64,000 bases of DNA from Asterochloris sp. CNOR1. Taxonomy: Eukaryota > Chlorophyta > Trebouxiophyceae > Trebouxiales > Trebouxiaceae. The notes under the pieces were generated by a model. The model ran no database searches, was not told where the DNA came from, and was given only the letters and a program-made list of their open reading frames with translations. Below are positions 1 through 11,200 of the stretch, in pieces (position 1 is the first letter of the stretch; every line of letters starts with the position of its first letter). A program made the position numbers and the translations under genes. The DNA lies in the NCBI GenBank assembly GCA_963969365.1, contig OZ017753.1:2604001-2668000 (forward strand), given 5' to 3'.

Positions 1-168
1 TCCATGCAAGATCTCCTACTCTCCACCGCACATGAACTCCACTGTCCTGTGCTCAGGATCCTCCTTTGGGAGCCTCAGACATCACAACAATATGTACATG
101 GTTGTTGCCTGGCTTGTGATGAAGAGTGCAGAGTATTTCTTTATATTGTGTAAAAAGACAGTCTGCAG

Positions 169-297
169 AGCCGCCATGCTCTGCCGCAAGACCTGAGGCA
201 GCTGGTCTTCATTGGTGATGATGTGGTTGACAACAATCTCAAGCCTCCTGCCGCTGCCTGCTTAGACTTCATCCTGGCCGGCTTTCCTATGGAGTGA
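169..297 (+). CDS. possible last exon of an upstream gene (partial)
   Basis: A strong acceptor (tctgcag) at 162-168 opens a 42-codon frame that ends in TGA at 295-297. The peptide begins SRHALPQDLRQLVFIGDDVV and ends AGFPME, with a hydrophobic and acidic mix that looks protein-like. The rest of the gene would lie before the window. The frame from base 1 to a possible donor near 92 (QTSQQY followed by gtacat) could be the previous exon, but that is weaker. I do not recognise the family. It could also be a chance open frame in intergenic DNA. Confidence 0.3.
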   Translation, partial: SRHALPQDLRQLVFIGDDVVDNNLKPPAAACLDFILAGFPME

Positions 298-473
298 GAT
301 CAATAAGCTCCAAGTAGGTACACAGGCCTAAGCTCACATGAAATTCCAAACCTTCATCAAGAAGTCCAGGTGGGGCATGAGCACCATGACTGAGTTCTGT
401 CGCGAAGCAGGCCTTTAAGTTTCACGCCTTGTCGCAGGGTGTTACATGGCTTATATTAGGTCAAGCACCCAGC

Positions 474-939
474 ATGGCGTTCGTAGGCCCAGCGGCGAAG
501 GCCCTGGGCACTGCTGCGCTCACACTAGGAGTGGTGCTGCTGGGGACGCTCGCTGTTACCAATGTCGGTGTGTTTGCCACCAAACGAGTTTTGGCACTTC
601 ATGAGGCAAGCAAGACATACTGCAGGCCAATTATGTGCTCTTACTCAGGTGCTCACAATTGCTGACCGAACTGCAGAAGAGATCCCTGATGCCATGTCCA
701 TGCTGCCATGGCAGCAAGACACGCCCCTGTCAGATGTGCAAAGGTCAGCCAGATCATCTTGCTGTGCCCAGCCTCGGCAGCATTTCGATGTCATGTTTCA
801 CGCTGCAGGCTCTCTTGTCATCAAGTGGCAGCCATTCAAGTCAGCAGGGCCAAGGAGGTGGTGCTTGTGTCCAGCATGCAAGGGCAACAACGTGCAGCGA
901 TGTCTGAATTGCTGTGGGAATGGTCAAGTCCTGCCATGA
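474..939 (+). CDS. small DnaJ-type cysteine-rich zinc-finger protein, probably plastid (BSD2-like family)
   Basis: This is a short protein with four CxxC knuckles in DnaJ zinc-finger order: CPCCHG, CQMCKG, CPACKG and CLNCCG. Such domains without a J-domain occur in plastid assembly factors such as BSD2 and relatives. The proposed start at 474 gives an N-terminus MAFVGPAAKALG followed by a hydrophobic stretch, which could be a transit or membrane segment. Exon 2 ends at 743 (TGC AAA G then gtcagc) and exon 3 runs 809-939. Phases match there, joining CKG to GSLVIKW. The junction between exon 1 and exon 2 is unresolved: candidates are a GC donor after GAG near 604 and an acceptor near 656 or 679. 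Which family member this is cannot be told; the zinc-finger call is firm, the plastid role is inference. Confidence 0.6.
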
Positions 940-979
940 TTGTGGCACAAAACCCCATCTGGTTGTCAGGAAGATACTT

Positions 980-3900
980 TTAGATGTGCAGAGCAGCAAT
1001 GCTGTCAGCCAGCCCAGACAGGTCCCATGTCACTAGTCTGCCATCTGCCCCGCTTGTCATGAACCTCCCAGTCCCATGCCGTCTGAAGTCACGGAACACA
1101 TGCAACCCTGTAATGGTGCCTCTGTGTGCTGTCGTCACAGTGTCTGCCGCCTTCGCTCGTGCATCTGCAGCCTTCAGAGGCATCTGCAGACACAGAACAG
1201 CACTCCATTGCAGCCTGGGGCAACCTCAAGTACCGCACCCCCCGCCCCCCCCCCCCACAGGGCTGCCCAGAGCTGGCCAGCACAGCAGGGTCAAGCAGCC
1301 AGGTGCAGCCCACACGCTGACATCACAACATAGGAGCTCTATGCTTTGGCAAGTGCCACGAGGCAGGTGCTCCCTCACCCTGGCTGGTGAAGCAGTATGC
1401 TGCCTGAAGGCAGTTAGCTTCTTTGTGAAATCTGCTGACTGCTGCCGCCGGGCACTGCGTCCGCTGCTGCCCTGTACATTGCCTGCAGCACCATTCCAAG
1501 AGGTCCACTTGGGGCCACAGCAGCATTCTGGGCTGCCACACCATGAGCAATGTTCGTCAATCTGGGCTGCCACAATCTGAGCACTATGCATCGTGCACAA
1601 TCCACAAAATGTCAGTTCCAGCATGGCAGCTGCCAGCCCATGTGCAGACAATGATACTGTGCAAAGACATTTCGCAAAGCGAGCAGCTGCTGGCCCTGCA
1701 GAAGGCTGGAGGCCAGCAAGTCGTTCCGCCTATACTCGACATGTCCCGGCTTGCTGAAGTCGCAGGCAGTCAGCTTGCTGGGCAGTGGCAACAAGAAGAG
1801 CTAGCCTGTTGTGCTGCCAGCAGGAGCTCCAGCAGCCAGCAGGGCTGTGAAATGGCTGCACACTGGAGACAATGTGATCTGTCGTCATGCAAAGGGGCCA
1901 CATGTCTGCAGCTACCTCTGAGCTTCTGCACGCAGGCCCACTTCTGGTCATGCTCCCTCTCGAAGAGGAATATTTCGCCATCAAAGCCTCCTGCAATCAC
2001 CCTGCCCTCATCCAGGAAGCCAAGAACCTGCAAAAGTGAGCAGGAGTAATGCCGGCCCACAGGTGGTGCCAGGTGCCTGAAGGCCTACTGGCAGGTGTGC
2101 TGCACCAAGATGTCACCAGGCCACCGACTTTTCTTTGATTGCGAGTGAAGTTCAAGCTGAAGCCATAAGGTTTGCTCAACAATGCTGCAGCTGTGCCCAG
2201 CATGCTGTCGTCAGAGCCTACCTGCGAGCACATGTTAGTGCAGTTGCATATCTGCGGCCTGCAACAGCGAGCGTGCCACCATTGCTTACCTTGAAGGGCA
2301 ATTGGTCCACCTTCAGCTGCTGAGTTCTGCTGCTGCCACTGCCTGCATTATCATGTGTGGGACTGGGCCCTCCGGCATTCTGCTGGCGGTTCTCGTCTGG
2401 GCTGGCTGGCCCGCTGGGGTGCTCAAAGCTGGAGAAGTCGCTGCCATTTAGGCCTGACAACCATTGCAGTGTGGACTCATGCGAGGCAAAGGCCAGTTGC
2501 AGCCCTGCAGCAGCAATCTGGAGCATGTGCTTGGTGAGGGGTTCAATGTTACCTGGGAGGCGTGCAAGACGAGTGTGTTGTGGGTGACATGGGTGGACAC
2601 GCAATTCATCGTCAAGCCTGGACTGGACCAGCAGCTTGCCGGCAGCACCAAGTCCAGCTGCAGCCGTGAAACAGCAGAGGCGTCTTCTGCAAGTTGAGGG
2701 GTGGGCACACTGATCTTTTGTGACTTGTGTGTGGGCACTGGATTGCTGCAAGCCGAGGCTGGCAGAGGACATGCATCTAAGGGCTGCATGGCTGCGAACT
2801 GCACCTTTGTGCTAGCAGGCCGCAAAGCTACAGCTGTTGTTCACAGGTGATGTGGCTGCCAGGGCTGAGCGGCAAAGGCAGGCAGAATCTGCTGACAACC
2901 TGAATCTGCTGCTCACCCTAAAGGACAGCTGACCCTGGGCGGGAATCAAGACACTGCATGCGCCCAACCGGTGCCTGAGGCCACCAAGCAAAGTGATCTT
3001 TGCTCTGGACACCGCCTCAAAGTGAAGCGCCACTGTGTTCAACTGACCCATGCCAGAAGTGTGTCAAGCACGGCTCCCCTGCTGTGATGAAGTGACTGAG
3101 AAGATCCAGGCACTGAGCCAGAATTCCAGGCAGACATGGCCTTTGAGCATCTAAGTGCAGCCAGAGAGACCTGCTCTCTTGGTAGGAGCTGACCTGAGGG
3201 AGACCAGGCTACTGCATGTACCCAGCCTGCGCCAGAGTCCACCTCCATTAGGCAGTCACCAAATTTACGCCCAGGGTTAGCACTCATGACTGCCTCGTCA
3301 ACACCTGTGACAGGCACAGAGTGGCTCACAGGTATGCTCAGGAAATATCAGAAGGCCAGCGCAGACTACTGCAGAGGGGGGAAAAGGGGAAAGGGGTCCG
3401 CTGATATGGAGGGTATAAGGCACTCAATGCCTGGACAAGCACAGCAGTCACAAGTGTTCTCATGCATGACACAGGCCACAGCAGGTGCTGACCATTGAGG
3501 CACACTTAGCTCAGTACACCATCTGGATGCCAGATCATTGCACATGCTGCCAAGAGCAACGCCTGCTATGTGACCCCAGCAACATGCAGGGATTCAAGCG
3601 CGTGCAACCTTTGCAGTGCCTGTTGACTGATGCAGTGGCTGCAGCGTCTGGGCACATGCAGATGTGGTGCAGGCTCAGGGCTAACCAGGCAGGGCAATTG
3701 CCTGCCATCAGACATCGCCTCGCATTTAGGTTAGTGGTGCAGGCAGCCAACTCAGCTGCCATGAAAGGGTCCTGCCTGGCCCCCAGCACAAGCCTGAGTA
3801 CCACCTGCCTGCCAGGCAGCAGCACTCTGATTCCACAGTACTTGTTGGCTTAGTAACCCATGGCCACGAAATCACAAGATGAGTACCAGCCATACTGCCT

Positions 3901-4996
3901 ACTCGCAGTCCAGCAAACCAGCCAAGCAGCTCTGGGGACAGCCCTACCCCCTTGTCAATACTTCAGCAGCACGCTGAACATGTGGCACTTGCTGTTGCAA
4001 CAGTTGAGTGCCTTGCCAGCAAAGATGACCTCCCAGGAGGGCTATCTCACACAATGGCTGAGATGCGCCGACTTGCCTGGCAGCAGCACACTGAACACAC
4101 GGCACTTGTTGTCGCAGCAGCCTGTGGCCACAAGGGTTCCCAGCGGGTGCCAGGCCACGCACACAACCGAGGACTCATGCTTCCGGCGGATCAGCTTGGC
4201 AGCCCACCAGTGGTTGTCGCCCTCATAGAAGCAGATGCAGACTGCCTTGGCGCTGCTGCCTGCAGCACAGGGTGTGAGGTGCACTCGGGCGCCTGCCAAA
4301 CAGGGCAAGCTGAGCCACTCAGCGCTGAGGGGTCCATGGCTGCCGCAAGCAATGACGCCGCTGCTCCAGTGCATCCATCAGTGAAGGCCAGTGGAGCCCC
4401 CAGTTCCTCCACTCAAGCAAGTTGTGAGGATGGCTGCACCTGTGAAGCTGGTGACTGCGTCCGGCAATGTGCAAGCCTGTGACGCGGCAGAGCAGCCGAG
4501 GGCACACCTGGCAGCCATCTGTCGCAATTGCATGTGTCCTGCTGTCATTTGCATACCTGGCAGCTCACCTATGGCAAACTTTGTGCCGCAGGGGCTCCAC
4601 TGCACACACAGTGCTGCTCTGTTCAGGCGGGTGACCACCATTTCAGGCTTCCACTCCCCATCCCGGCTGGTGAACACGTAGCTGCAGGGGGTAGCAATGG
4701 AATTGAGGCATGTCAAGGCCAGAAGTACCAAACCCTGAGGAAAGGACGAAATGCAGCTGGCACCTATTCCTGTCGTGAGAGCAGGACACCAACTGGTTTT
4801 TGCAGCTCCAGTGAAGACCCGACACCAGCTGATCGTGATCGGTCAGGGTGCAGGTATGCTGCCATGCCTGGCCTGTGTGTCCAGCATCATACATGTGGAT
4901 CACATTGCTGTTTGGGCACAGAGCCAGGTGCTTGCCATCTGCACTGATGGACAACGATTCGACACGAGCACCGGTCTGCAACGCAGAAACTGCCAT
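980..4996 (-). CDS. ARPC1: Arp2/3 complex subunit 1 (ARPC1/p41-Arc), WD40 protein
   Basis: ARPC1 is the WD40 beta-propeller subunit of the actin-nucleating Arp2/3 complex. Exons in gene order: 4996-4764, 4681-4569, 4259-4077, 3304-3194, an unresolved exon near 3050-2960, 2027-1916 and 1164-980. Diagnostic stretches are SHDRN-S-YVFTSRDGEWKPE, NRAALCVQWSPCG, GDNHWWAAKLIRRKHESSV, WHPLGTLVATGCCDNKCRVFS, GWVHAVAWSPSG, and the ending SGADGRLVTWDLSGL, which matches the ARPC1 C-terminus. The third intron uses a GC donor (AG|GCAAGT at 4077/4076), which keeps phase into VDEAVMSANPGRKFG. Around 3050 the expected LAWV blade and the following NTVALHFEAV lie in different frames, so the middle of blade 5-6 is uncertain and may hold a frameshift or an exon I could not place. 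Start ATG fits plant ARPC1, which also begins MAV. Confidence 0.88.
3817..4003. repeat. two intronic copies of the 3' edge of ARPC1 exon 3
   Basis: The exon edge at about 4070-4140 (cagcagcaca, ctgaacacac, ggcacttgtt blocks from 4081) recurs at 3964 with 33 of 40 bases matching, and again more diverged at 3817. Both copies lie in the downstream intron of the minus-strand gene. Offsets are 117 and 147 bp. They carry former coding sequence together with the donor-side context. Confidence 0.8.
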
Positions 4997-5234
4997 GGTC
5001 CTCAGTCAATCCCACTGGCATGTTGACCAGCATCCTTCAGTTCATAAAGTCTCAAGGACAATGCAGTGTATGCTCTTCAAATGTTCATCCAGCTTCAGCT
5101 CCGGGGAGACATAGCACTAAAGTCAGGCAGAGAGTTTGGAGGCCCCAGATAATGCCCCCCAAAAATTCAGAACGATTGCTGAGACAGAATAGGATATTGC
5201 TGAGAAACAGTGCGGAACATTGCTGACTGTGGTA

Positions 5235-8200
5235 CTACTGGTGGCCATTGCCTCCAACATGCTGGCTGTTCAGGTGAGGCAGGAACTCTTCAATGCTAAC
5301 ATTGGTGGGCAGAGGCTTGTGGGTGTACTTGATGTGAGCGTCCTTCTCAACAGTGTGCCCCTGCCCCCGCAGCAGCCAGCGTGTGGTCAGCAGGCCCTCC
5401 ACACCGACGGGCCCCCGTGCGTGGATGCGGCTGGTGCTGATCCCCACCTCTGCGCCCAAGCCAAAGCGGAAGCCATCGCTGAAGCGGGTGGTCGCGTTGT
5501 GGTTGACGCAGGCAGCGTCCACCTGCCGCAGGAAGTCCTCCGCCGTCTTGTGGTTGTCTGCACCAAAAAGCGGCACACTGCGGGCTTTCACACAACAACA
5601 GCAACTCCAAAGGGCATTCATAAACCCTCATAGCAGACTGTTTCACACAACATTAGTAAGTCCAGAGGGCATCCAGAAAGCCCTCCTAAGACTGTGGCAA
5701 AACATTGGGCTTGGTAACATTGGGCTTTTTCCCCTCATATAATACAAACTGTAACTGCGCACCAATGCAGCACAGGAGAGCAGCCAACTATGCCCAATGC
5801 TCTCCTATGGCAAGTCAGCCAGCACCACTCCAGTGAGGATGGCTTCTGTGTGCCTCAGCACAGCCAAGGAAGAGGTCCAGTTGGAGCACACATGCCCCCG
5901 CACACCTGTGATGATCGCCTCTGTGTGCCCTGAGCCGTTCTCATGAATGTGACTGATGGCCTCGTCCATGCTGTCCACCAGCTCGAGCGTCAGTGCTGCT
6001 GTGCCGTACTCATGCCTGCGCAGCGCAGCACATGGGTGCTTGAGCTTGCCGGGGCAGACGGTTCATCATTAATGCCAGAGGAGAGGCTGCTTTGGCACAC
6101 TCTTGCATGCTCAGCACACACTGAGGTGCGCCGCTGATGCTCCAGCAGCAAACTGCAAGATGTGCGGCCCTGAAGAGTCAGGGCAGCACTGAGGCCAGCA
6201 GCATGTTTCCAGGACTCCTGAACCTGATCACCACCCGCCCAGCCAGGAGCAGGGCCTTCGGACAACTGCTTGTCTGCCCAGTCAGTGCTCACCGAGGACT
6301 AGGCGCGGGGGGGAGGCCAAGCACCTTGCTGGCCTTGGTGCCACCATAGATGGTGATGCCGGCCTCGTTCATGGCACTCTGAAGCTGGAATAACTGCAGG
6401 CACGCAGGTATGAGAGCTCAGCAGGTGGCCACAGCAGGCAAGCAGTACTTGGGCACAGCAGGCGCCTGCAGCAGGCACATAGTGTGGTAGCCTTAGCAGG
6501 TGAGCTGCAGGCATACAGTACGGAAGGTCAGGAGCTGACCTCATACGGCAGGAGCAGGTGCGCAGCAGGCCCACAGCATGTTGCCTCCACCAGAATGGCA
6601 GCAGGCAGCGCAGCAGGTGCACAGCCCAGGCAGCGTCTTCAAGTGAGCAGCAAGCAGCAAGGGCGAGCAGCAAGAACAGAGTGTGGTGGCCCCATCAGCA
6701 ACAGGTGTGTGCAGCAGGCACAGTTTGGCAGCCTCGACAGGCAAGCAGCACCCCATGCAGATACCAGTCATGGACGGCATCAGCTGGAGGTGCAACAACA
6801 ACAATTGAGAGATGCGACGCTTTTGATCTAGCATGGCCTGGCAGCCACTTCGAGCACCGTTTCATGCTGCCGCTTCATCTGCTCACAGCAAGCAGCGTAC
6901 CCAACGAATGCACCACAGGCAGGCAATGCCTGACAGCGCCCAGCCTCATCAGCTTGCAGAACCAGCCCCAGACTGAAACCCAGTCCCTGAGTTTTGTACT
7001 CACTCGCCCATCCCGCGCCAGCGCGCTGTGCACCAGCACCTTCTCCACAGCGTTGCAGGCTGCAGGGTAGTCGAGCTTGGCGTCCACAATGATGCGGCAG
7101 GCCATGTCCACGCTGCTGTCGGGATCCACGTAGATGTGGCAGATCCCGTCGGCGTGGCCCAGCACAGCGATGCGCGTGTTGTGCTGGATGTGGCTGACCA
7201 GAGCGTTGCTGCCGCGGGGGATGACCAGGTCAATCACATCATCCAGCTTAAGCAGCTCATCCACACCCTCACGTGTGGTGACCAGGCTGATCAACTCCTG
7301 GCCCACCTGCAGCAGCAGGCAGAAGCAAATGAGAACATTGCCTCCAGCCCTTGCGCATGCACATTGACGTGCAGACAGCAATACAAATGCAGGACCCATG
7401 ATTCCACAGAATCAACCGCACAAGCCAGCTCTACCAACAGCCCACCAATGGAGTCCCAGGGCATGCAACGGCCAGAAGCCACTGCCCCCAGCACCCCACG
7501 GAAGTTGTTTGTGAGGTCCCTCGACCTATGCGAGCTGAGAGGTAGTGTCAAGTGCAGGTTAAGGGACCCACCTCAGGCTGCTCAGCTGCGATGGTGTCAG
7601 TGATAATGTTGTGAAGGCAGGCGTTGCTGCGGGCAGCCTCCTTCCCACCCTTGAGCAGCAACCCGTTGCCGCTGCGGATGGCCAGGGCAGCGATCTGGGG
7701 CAAGGCGTCGGGGCGCGCCTCAAAGATGATGAGCAGCACCCCAATGGGGGCCGTCACCTTCTCCAATATCAGGCCCTCGGCAACCTCCATGCGGCTCAGC
7801 ACCTGCAGGCCAACAGGCACAGTCTTGGTGCATGGTGACAGCTGCAAGCAGCAGCAGCACCACCGGCCAGCAACGGCCTAGACGGAAGAGTTCTGCTGCC
7901 ACTGCCTGAACAATAAGATGGGAGGAGGCAGCTGCACCTTTGTAGGAAGTGGCTTGAAAAGCATTTGGCGGTCTGCAATGCACGAGTAGCTGTCCAAGAT
8001 AACTACCAATGTGATCTACATCAGCATCCAGTCTACCCAAGCTGACGCCTGGCTATGCAAGCTCAGGGGCGCAGTGCTGGTCCTCCGCCCTACAAGAGCG
8101 GTAATGTGATGCACACCGCCACAGCTGTAGCCTTCATGAAGGTGCTGTCTGATGCTGCATCCAGCTCTAAGAGGCAACATGGCGTCACCTATTCTATATT

Positions 8201-11200
8201 TAGACAGCAGCCACCCTTTCTGCTTGACAGCTTTTGCAGATGCTGCACTTTTGCAAAGTAGGTGCCTGAGCATGCAGTCAGGGTACAGGGCTGCATGAAA
8301 GGACTTCATCCTGCCTCCTGAGGCATGCACACCAACAGGCATCTGCTCTGCTCTGCTTGTGGCACAGTCAAGCCCACTAGCCAGGTGCAGGGACTTGTGG
8401 AGCATGCTCACCCTGCGAATGGGCTCATCCTGGTTTGCAATGGACCTAATGCCCTCCGCCAGCTGTTTGATTTTCTGGGGCTTTAGCTTTAGCCGTTGCA
8501 TCAAGTTCTCACTGATTTTCCCCTGGCTGGCCTGCAATAGGGGAGACATTACTCAGTCCACTGCAAAGATACAGCCTCTGTCAGCGCTTCATTTGCTCAA
8601 TGAAGAAAGGCTAAATGCATGCACTGGCAGAGCAGAAGCGCCATTGGCAGGCAGATCAAATTTCGTAAAGGCTACTCTGACAAGTGGCACCAGCTGCATC
8701 ATCTGGTGAGTGCAAACAGGATAGCAATAGTGCGCCAGTCCAAAGACAAGTATCACCTTTACATCCTCCTCATTTGCCTGCATGATAATGGCTTCCTGCG
8801 ACTCAATGGCGGCAGCAATTTTGACCAGCAGCCGCTGGCGGGCCTGCAACAGGGCAACAGGTCCCTTGAGCTGGCCTGCCGGCAGCAGGCTTGCAGGCAG
8901 CTTGATCAAGCTGGCAAGACTGCATGGACTGAAAGGAGATGCAGGCAGCTTGAGCAAGCTGGCAAGACTGCATGAGCTGAAAGGAAATGCAGGACCTGGA
9001 GTAAGGCCTGCAGGCACAAGAGAGAAATCATGTATATATAGTATGCCGCCTGCCTCAAACTGCGCATTGGAGGGAGCAGTGTGTGCTCGAGCTGAAGCCC
9101 CCATATGGAGCTCTAGATATAGACACTCCCAGGCACAACTGGTCAGCAGAGGCACTGTCAAATGGCAGCCACCAAGTCACTACAAACAAGATGGGCACCT
9201 CGGTTGAGAGGCTCTGCAGCGTGCGGGAAGCATCACGAGCCTGGATGGCCAGCTCTCTGCTGTCCTCTGCCTTCTTGGCAGCCTTCTTGCCATCTTCTGC
9301 ATCAAGGAAGCACACATCATCACAAGAGATGCTCTTTGGCACTAGCATGCTGTGTTGCCTTGCGCACAGTGTGCAGACAAAGACTCTGCCCTCTGCAACA
9401 GGCTCTGTATGGCTGGTCATATTGCTACACTCTGCATTGTGCAGGCCTGGATTGCACCATCCCATTTGTGCTGGCGCAGCCATCATCAGGCACCGTCCAT
9501 GGCTGGGACAAGGCAAGCTTCTGATTCCTTGCAGCAATTGGAGCCTTTGCCCAGTGCTTGAATGTTTGGTCAAAATAAAATAAATTCAAAGAATAGGCCT
9601 ATGTATGCAGCCATCTCACCCTGCTTGCCCTGCTTCTGCTCCCTCAGCTCCTTCAGCAGCTTGGTGCTGCTCTCCAGGTCGAAGAGCGTCCCGACCAGCT
9701 GCCCTGACACAATCTGCAGAGGCAGGGCAGGCACTGTGTGAGCGCAGCCTCCACATGAACACCTGGAGGCAGCTCAGGAGCAAGTGGTAAGACTGCCGCA
9801 CACGGTAGCAAAGCTGATAGACGATTCAGAATGCAATCTTTCCTCGATGCTGGCCAGCAGGCTTCAGATCAGCTTGCTAGCAACAGGGACATGCATGCAC
9901 CAGATCCAGCAAGGACAGCAGTGGCCACTGCCGACCGCCTACCTGCAGGAGATTGTCTGATGCCTTGCCATTGGCAATGATGGTGGAGCAACCCTGCTGC
10001 GCTGCCATCCAGGCTGCCTGCATCTTGGCTGTCATGCCGCCGCGGCCTCCCTTGCTGTTGGAGCCAAACTTTACAAGATCGTCATGGATCCCGGGGCAGT
10101 AGGTGTGTATCAGTCTGCAGCCCAAATAGTGCCGCTGTATGTCACTGGAGCATGCAGTCCCTGCGGCCTACGCAGTCTCACTGTTGGCCTCTGCTCACAG
10201 CCCACAGGCTGTGCAGCTGCATGCTAAGCTGATGTCTCTCTCAGAGCTGTGGTAGTCCAACTGCAAGGCATGCCCTGTGACATGCATGCACCCAAAAGCT
10301 TGTAGGACACAGTCGTATAGATGCATTGGGTAAATTAGTCAGCGCTCAACCTCATCAAGTGCCTGCGCTGCAGTGCGGCTGGCAGCTACACAGAGCAGTA
10401 ACTCACATGAGCAGAGGGTCAATGCAGCCCCTGATCACCAGCGTATAGGCCTGTGGCGTCACCTGGAGTCAGGTGCAGTGGGCGGCCCCGTGTACAGTCC
10501 CTCCACATCTGTCAGCAGGCACAGCAGGTCTGCCTTGAGCTCCACAGCCAGCAAGGCAGCCAGCCCGTCATTGTCCCGGAAGGGGCTCGCAGTTCCTGCC
10601 AGCGTCTGCAGCCAGGGAACGCGAAGCGGTGACACGACTTTCACAGAGCACAAAGCAAAGCTAAGGGACGCAGGTGAGGCCAGCATCTGAAGGCTGTCCT
10701 GTGACGGCACAATGACCGTGAGACAACTGAAGACTGCACAAGCTCATTATGGTGTGCTGCAGCTGCAGAGGTAAACAGCGGAGAGGGCCATGCGGCAGGC
10801 TCGAACACACACAGGATCATCGGAGTCCAGTCGAGTCAAACCTTGCCTTGTACACTGCCGAGCACTGGGACACTGCAGCACAGTGCCTGGCATGCCAGCA
10901 TGGGTATGTCAATGTCACTTTGTGCAAAGCCAGAGTGCCAATTATCCCATGCATGCAGCTCTTTCTGGATGATAGCAAGACACTCACGTCTGCACTGTTC
11001 TGACGAGAAGAGATGGCGTCATTCTCGTTGAAAACAGGGACCACGTTCATGCTCAGCAGGTCCTCAGCAGTCAGCGACAGGTTTTTGCGAAACTCTGGGT
11101 CTGCAAAATCGTTGCTGGTCACCAGAATCTGCAGGGCAGGGTGGAGGTTATCTCAGCAGATGCATGCTTGGCCTGTGCGTGTCAGACCGGGGCCAGAAGG

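Noticed and set aside
1238-1256. C-rich tract followed by acag, resembling a plus-strand acceptor
   Set aside because: It lies in a minus-strand ARPC1 intron and no plus-strand exon follows.
7000-7399. Other-frame open reading frames opposite the P5CS reductase exon
   Set aside because: They are shadows of a conserved 303-bp exon with strong G+C bias.
9030-9045. TATA-like tatatatag
   Set aside because: It is inside a P5CS intron with no gene start nearby.
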